From: Physocladia obscura
Taxonomy: Eukaryota; Chytridiomycota; Chytridiomycetes; Chytridiales; Chytriomycetaceae
NCBI GenBank assembly: GCA_027596945.1
Contig: JADGJH010000357.1
Span: 1 to 20,395 of the forward strand
DNA: 20,395 bases
Direction: 5' to 3'
Part shown: piece after piece, positions 17,077 through 20,395 of the stretch
Numbering within the stretch: the stretch's first letter is position 1
Layout: each line of letters starts with the position of its first letter
Made by a program: the position numbers and the translations under genes
The notes under the pieces: model-generated
Told to the model about the DNA's origin: nothing
What the model saw: only the letters and a program-made list of their open reading frames with translations
The model's database searches: none

Positions 17077-17221
17077 TACACTATACTAAAAATTTGGGAG
17101 TGAAAGGGTGTTGAATGCTGGGTGGTAGGTTGTCTGTTTGGGGCTGTTGTTTTTTCGTCCGAGAATGAATCTTCTCAAATAATACAGCTTCTTTTCACAT
17201 ATTTTTTTAATACTTCTTGCA

Positions 17222-17695
17222 CTAAAAATCATACACGCGACCATTCTTTTCCCAGTCGCCGTAACGCGTTGGTTCGGGGCCAGTGGGGCCACTGTAGGAA
17301 GGAAAAATAATTAAAAGAGGGGAAGAAACAAGGCAGATTATGTACTTGATTTCGCCTGTCGCTGGGTTTTTTGGGCCCTCAAAGGTGGACTTTGTTTGGG
17401 TGGCAGGGGCGTCGGGATGTGCGCCAGGTGCGTCGGCAAACTCCTTGACGAGACGCTCAAACTCCTTTTGCTGGGCGCGGTCGGCCAGAGGCACGGGGCC
17501 GGGCACTGAGGTAAAGTCTTTTGCTGTGAAAGAGGATCCTGAGTTATTATTTGAGTACAACCGTAGTGGTATCAAACGTCCCGGTCGCGATCCTTGTAAC
17601 GACAATCGCGTAGATATTTTTCCGAATGTAATTGTTTGTCTAGCGCACATTGTCAATAACACTGGAGCTCTGCTACAGAAACTCAACATTGTCAT
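17222..17695 (-). CDS. SDHAF4: Succinate dehydrogenase assembly factor 4, mitochondrial
   Basis: Two exons, 17695-17346 and 17291-17222, total 420 bases, 139 aa. SDHAF4 (Pfam DUF1674 family) binds flavinylated SDHA in the mitochondrial matrix and protects it until it joins SDHB in complex II. The C-terminus carries the family signature: NPATGEINGPTGPEPTRYGD followed by WEKNGRVYDF. The N-terminal 45 residues are rich in Arg, Ser, Leu and hydroxyl residues with no acidic residue (SRAPVLLTMCARQTITFGKI, STRLSLQGSRPGRLIPLRLY), a good mitochondrial presequence. The 54-base intron (GTACAT...CCTACAG) is a multiple of three and stop-free, so retention would insert 18 mostly hydrophobic residues inside the signature. 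I chose the ATG at 17695; a second ATG two codons on is equally possible. Confidence 0.9.
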   Translation of the reverse strand: MTMLSFCSRAPVLLTMCARQTITFGKISTRLSLQGSRPGRLIPLRLYSNNNSGSSFTAKDFTSVPGPVPLADRAQQKEFERLVKEFADAPGAHPDAPATQTKSTFEGPKNPATGEIKYIICLVSSPLLIIFPSYSGPTGPEPTRYGDWEKNGRVYDF

Positions 17696-17720
17696 CTCAG
17701 ATTTCAAAGAATCCAAAAAA
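17696..17720. promoter_or_regulatory. 25-base divergent spacer between SDHAF4 and FRG1
   Basis: Only 25 bases lie between the outward-facing ATGs at 17695 (-) and 17721 (+). The 5' UTRs must be almost absent or the two transcripts must overlap at their 5' ends. Confidence 0.45.
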
Positions 17721-18987
17721 ATGTCTGAAAAGAAAAGCATGCGGCTGTCGTTCAAAGGCGACCAGAAACCAAAGTAACCAACTACAAGCGAACTCCATCC
17801 TTCAAATAATTTGCCGCATATTTTTGGTGCTACTCACTCGCGACAATTAACTTGTAACTTGCCAATACACTTTTATTTGCTAGAAAGAAGAGAAAGACGA
17901 TTTCCGACGCCACCGCAGCAGGCCATGATTTCGACGAGAAGGGAACTTCATCCGTGAACGTTGAAGGTTTGTGTGTGTGTGTGTGTGTGTGTGTTGTTTC
18001 CGAAATGCAAACATCACCATCTTTTTGTTTATTTTTCACAGGATGGGCGCCAGCCGATATAATCGACCACTTTATGGGCCCGATAATGATTTTGTCGACT
18101 GCATCAGCTTGTCCTTCGTGTCTTGTGACGAACGAAAAAACTCATGCGGTTGCACTGCAGTCTTTGTATGATTTGGCTGCTGAATCCATTGATAAGATTG
18201 AGCCTGTTCATGTTGGTCAAGTGTTTTTGGCTTCGAGACTTCCCACAGGTTTCTTATTATATTATTATTTCTTTTTGTTATAATTTTTAAAAAAAAAGAA
18301 TAAAAAAAACAAAAATAAATAGGCCCTTCAAGAATATCAATAAAATCAGCGTTCGACAGATACCTCTCCTGCGATAAATTCGGCGTCGTCACGTGTGAAA
18401 CTGAAGCGGTCGGACCCTATGAAGAATGGGAAGTTGTGAAACGTCCAGATGGGTTCGCTCTTCAAAGCGTGGTTAGAAATGGATACCTATCAGCTGAAGT
18501 TGATGGAATCAATGACGAAGATGTGGATGTTGAAAAAAGACGGAAGGATGCGCTCGGAAAGGCGGGGTTTGGTGTGGGTGGGGGGAGAATTTGTGGATCT
18601 ATTCGTGCTGATGCTGATGGCGTTGGATTCCGTGAAGTCTTTCAGGTGAAAAACAAAAATAATCAGAACAAAAAAAAAAAGCAAAATACAAACAAAACAA
18701 AAACTCCATCAAAATAAGAATTATTTTTCTTCTCCTCTAATTCATCTCTGTTTCACCATCCTCAGATTCGGTGCCAGGTACAAAATAAAATCAACGCACA
18801 CAAAAAGAAAAAGAAGGAAATGGATGAATTAAATGCGGCGGCAGTCGATGCGGACCAGCTCAAGAAATTTCAGAGTTATGGGCGGACAAGTATGACTGCA
18901 GTTGAAGAAAAGCTGCTCAGACGGGCCCAGAAGCAAGGTAATCTGAATGAGACGCTTTTGGAACGCAGAGAAAAGGTGAATTCGTAA
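17721..18987 (+). CDS. FRG1: FRG1 family protein (beta-trefoil, actin/RNA-associated)
   Basis: Five exons: 17721-17773, 17884-17966, 18042-18248, 18323-18645, 18766-18987, total 888 bases, 295 aa (human FRG1 is 258). FRG1 is a nucleolar and spliceosome-associated protein that also binds actin. A fascin-like trefoil core is visible as HAVALQSLYDLAAESID, VGQVFLASRLPTGPSRISIK, SAFDRYLSCDKFGVVTCETE and AVGPYEEWEVVKR. The C-terminus LKKFQSYGRTSMTAVEEKLL, RRAQKQGNLNETLLERREK matches the KFQSFQDHKLKIS...ARKDGFLHETLLDRRAK tail of the family. A PKKRK nuclear localisation motif is created across the exon 1/2 junction. Compared with the human protein there is an extra acidic and glycine-rich insert (NDEDVDVEKRRKDALGKAGF then GVGGGR). 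Intron 2 begins with a (GT)n run. AATAAA at 19129-19134 may be its poly(A) signal. Confidence 0.92.
17968..17992 (+). repeat. (GT)n microsatellite in FRG1 intron 2
   Basis: About eleven GT units lie right after the exon 2 donor of FRG1. Several overlapping GTs could act as cryptic donors, and length variation between individuals is likely. Confidence 0.8.
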
Positions 18988-19307
18988 GAGCGCGAGAGAG
19001 AAAGAGAGATAGAGAAATTAAGACAAAATAAGACAAATATGTGATACAGATAGCTATTATTTAAATTAAATTTTTTCCTATTTTATTTTATTTTCCATCG
19101 AAATAGATCAAGGCGGATCGTTATTGCAAATAAAAATACAAGAGTACAATATATAATGTATGCAAAATTAGAGATACTTTTCTTTGGTTGTTTGGTTTTG
19201 TTACCAATTTCCAAAATTGTTTTTTTTTTTTTTTTTACCGGGTGGAATCTATTAAAAATTTTTGGAGTTAATTTGATTTCCGTCCGGTTAAGAAAAGAGG
19301 CACAAAA
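18988..19307. other. AT-rich intergenic spacer between FRG1 and the coiled-coil gene
   Basis: It opens with a GA-rich run (about 18988-19015), then becomes AT-rich, with AATAAA at 19129-19134 and a poly-T run near 19220-19237 that may belong to the next promoter. I see no gene in it. Confidence 0.5.
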
Positions 19308-20302
19308 ATGATGGCAGGTGTTAAAAAAACAACATCATCGCCACCAATGCGTAGCGGTAGTAACATTGGAATTCGACGACAGGGACTGACAGGGTCAAAC
19401 TCAGGAATAGGCACAGGGCGGACAACAAGCAAAATGCGTGGATTGACAGCAGCAGCAGTTACAGGGCCTACAGCCGAGTTCAGGTCGACTTCACCCCTGC
19501 TGATAAGCAGGCAGCATAAGGAAGAGAAGGAAAAAGAAAGGGAGAAAGAGAGGGAAATAGAAAGAGAAGCTGAGAAAGACTTTTTGATTGCGGCTCTCAG
19601 AGCCCAACTGGCGGTTTTCGACACGCGGCTAACTCGGCATGGCTCAGCCACCATGGCAACCCCCCCAAAGACTCCTGCCAATACTCTGCCGAAGACTGGT
19701 ACTAATAATATCAATGATACCAACGGCAGCTGTGCCAACTATTTTTATGATTCCGAACCAGATTCCGACGGAAACTCATCTGTATTTATCCATTTTTACA
19801 AACGTCAAATCTACAAACTGTTATTTACAAGACAATATAACACAACAAACAACAAACAATAGCACCTCATCAAACTTTCTCCCGCCGTTAAAATCGCCCA
19901 TCTGCAAGCCAAAATTAATATGCAACTGCTGATTATCGAGAAACTTGAAACGCGTGCCGCAGCGTTCATTTCAAAGGACTCTGCAGTGTCGTTCCTGGTA
20001 CGCGAAAAGGACGCCACTGAGGCTCGACTCGACATGATTATTAAGGATAAGGATATGACGATTGAAACGATGCGGAGACAGATTGAAATGCAGGCGAGAG
20101 ACATCAATTTTTTTTCATATTTTTTCTTTCTTGGTGAACAAAAAGAAAAAAAAAGGTGTCGGGACTGTTTGCGGAAGTCAACAAGTCGCGAAAACTATTG
20201 ATTGCACAGGCGGAGGTACACACGCGTGACTTGAAACAGTTGAATGCAATTGTTGCTAAGCAGGCGAATGAGCTTGGACAGCTACGTGAACGGGTCTGTT
20301 GA
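19308..20302 (+). CDS. Unrecognised coiled-coil protein
   Basis: Proposed exons 19308-19781, 19863-20093 and 20156-20302 give 852 bases, 283 aa. Residues 1-65 are disordered and rich in Gly, Ser, Thr and Arg. A highly charged helix follows (EEKEKEREKEREIEREAEKD), written in an almost pure purine tract, then IAALRAQLAVFDTRL. Residues about 165-283 are predicted helix with heptads (LIIEKLETRAAAFISKDSAV, MIIKDKDMTIETMRRQIEMQ, LFAEVNKSRKLLIAQAEVHT, LNAIVAKQANELGQLRERV). I do not recognise the family; a cytoskeletal or centrosomal role would be a guess. The first intron is an ordinary GTATTT...AATAG. The second has no usable GT donor and is best explained as GC-AG. If that is wrong, the gene may be a pseudogene or end differently. 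Confidence 0.6.
20094..20155 (+). other. Probable GC-AG intron in the coiled-coil gene
   Basis: Exon ends GAAATGCAG, intron begins GCGAGAGAC and ends AAAAAAAAAG, 62 bases, with a T-rich middle. It joins IEMQ to VSGLFAEVNKSRKLL in frame and keeps the coiled-coil character. Without splicing the frame runs into low-complexity residues and stops at about 20201. The only GT between (GTGAAC near 20134) would leave an intron too short to splice. Confidence 0.5.
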
Positions 20303-20377
20303 TAACAATTGCAAAGATAATTTTAGAGAAACATTTCCTCACACACACACACAAAAATAGATAAATCAAATCAAATC

Positions 20378-20395
20378 ATGAGTGCAGTACAGCGA
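20378..20395 (+). CDS. Possible start of a further gene, cut by the right edge
   Basis: An ATG preceded by an A-rich leader (CAAATCATGAGT) opens six codons (MSAVQR) to the end of the window, 75 bases after the preceding stop. An (AC)n run lies just upstream at about 20340-20352. Too short to judge. Confidence 0.2.

Noticed and set aside
20294..20395. Extension of the coiled-coil gene through another intron to the right edge
   Set aside because: Possible acceptors give either a 33-base intron, too short, or a stop within seven codons.

Overview
This window is eukaryotic nuclear DNA, most likely from a zoosporic (flagellated) fungus such as a chytrid. Protein-coding genes are broken by many short GT-AG introns (mostly about 45-90 bases) and are packed tightly. 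There is an F-box-like protein with plant-type leucine-rich repeats of a kind I associate with chytrids. Two genes belong to families linked to cilia or flagella (a TSNAXIP1-like protein and UNC119), next to fungal-like uL22, farnesyltransferase alpha and a Nup159/Nup214 homologue. The taxonomic placement is inference. I see no prokaryotic features, tRNAs, CRISPR arrays or clear mobile elements.

Layout from left to right: (1) 1-746, the 3' end of an unrecognised gene whose reading frame is interrupted by one in-frame TAA; (2) 747-1470, intergenic DNA with a degenerate tandem repeat; (3) an F-box-like/LRR gene (-) head to head with (4) a very large nucleoporin gene (+, 2502-11468, about 21 exons, about 2,522 aa); (5) farnesyltransferase alpha (-) head to head with (6) UNC119 (+); (7) TSNAXIP1-like (-) head to head with (8) ribosomal protein uL22/RPL17 (+); (9) SDHAF4 (-) head to head with (10) FRG1 (+); (11) 18988-19307, AT-rich spacer; (12) an unrecognised coiled-coil gene (+); (13) possibly the start of another gene at the right edge.

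The most interesting object is the nucleoporin. It carries two tandem Nup214/Nup159-type beta-propellers, and the intron positions and phases inside the two copies match, which points to duplication of a block of exons. These are followed by an FG region, a Nup214-like coiled coil, six RanBP2/Nup153-type zinc fingers and a GLFG/FG-rich tail. The coiled coil and all six fingers share one uninterrupted exon frame, so that fusion does not depend on splice prediction. In animals these modules sit in separate proteins (NUP214 against NUP153 or RanBP2). I infer a cytoplasmic-face nucleoporin combining DEAD-box helicase docking with Ran binding.

Four of the gene pairs are divergent with only 25-68 bases between start codons, and the convergent partners are 63-155 bases apart, so the middle of the window alternates strictly - + - + - + - +. 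Two introns appear to be of the rare GC-AG class, and the uL22 start codon appears to be split by an intron.
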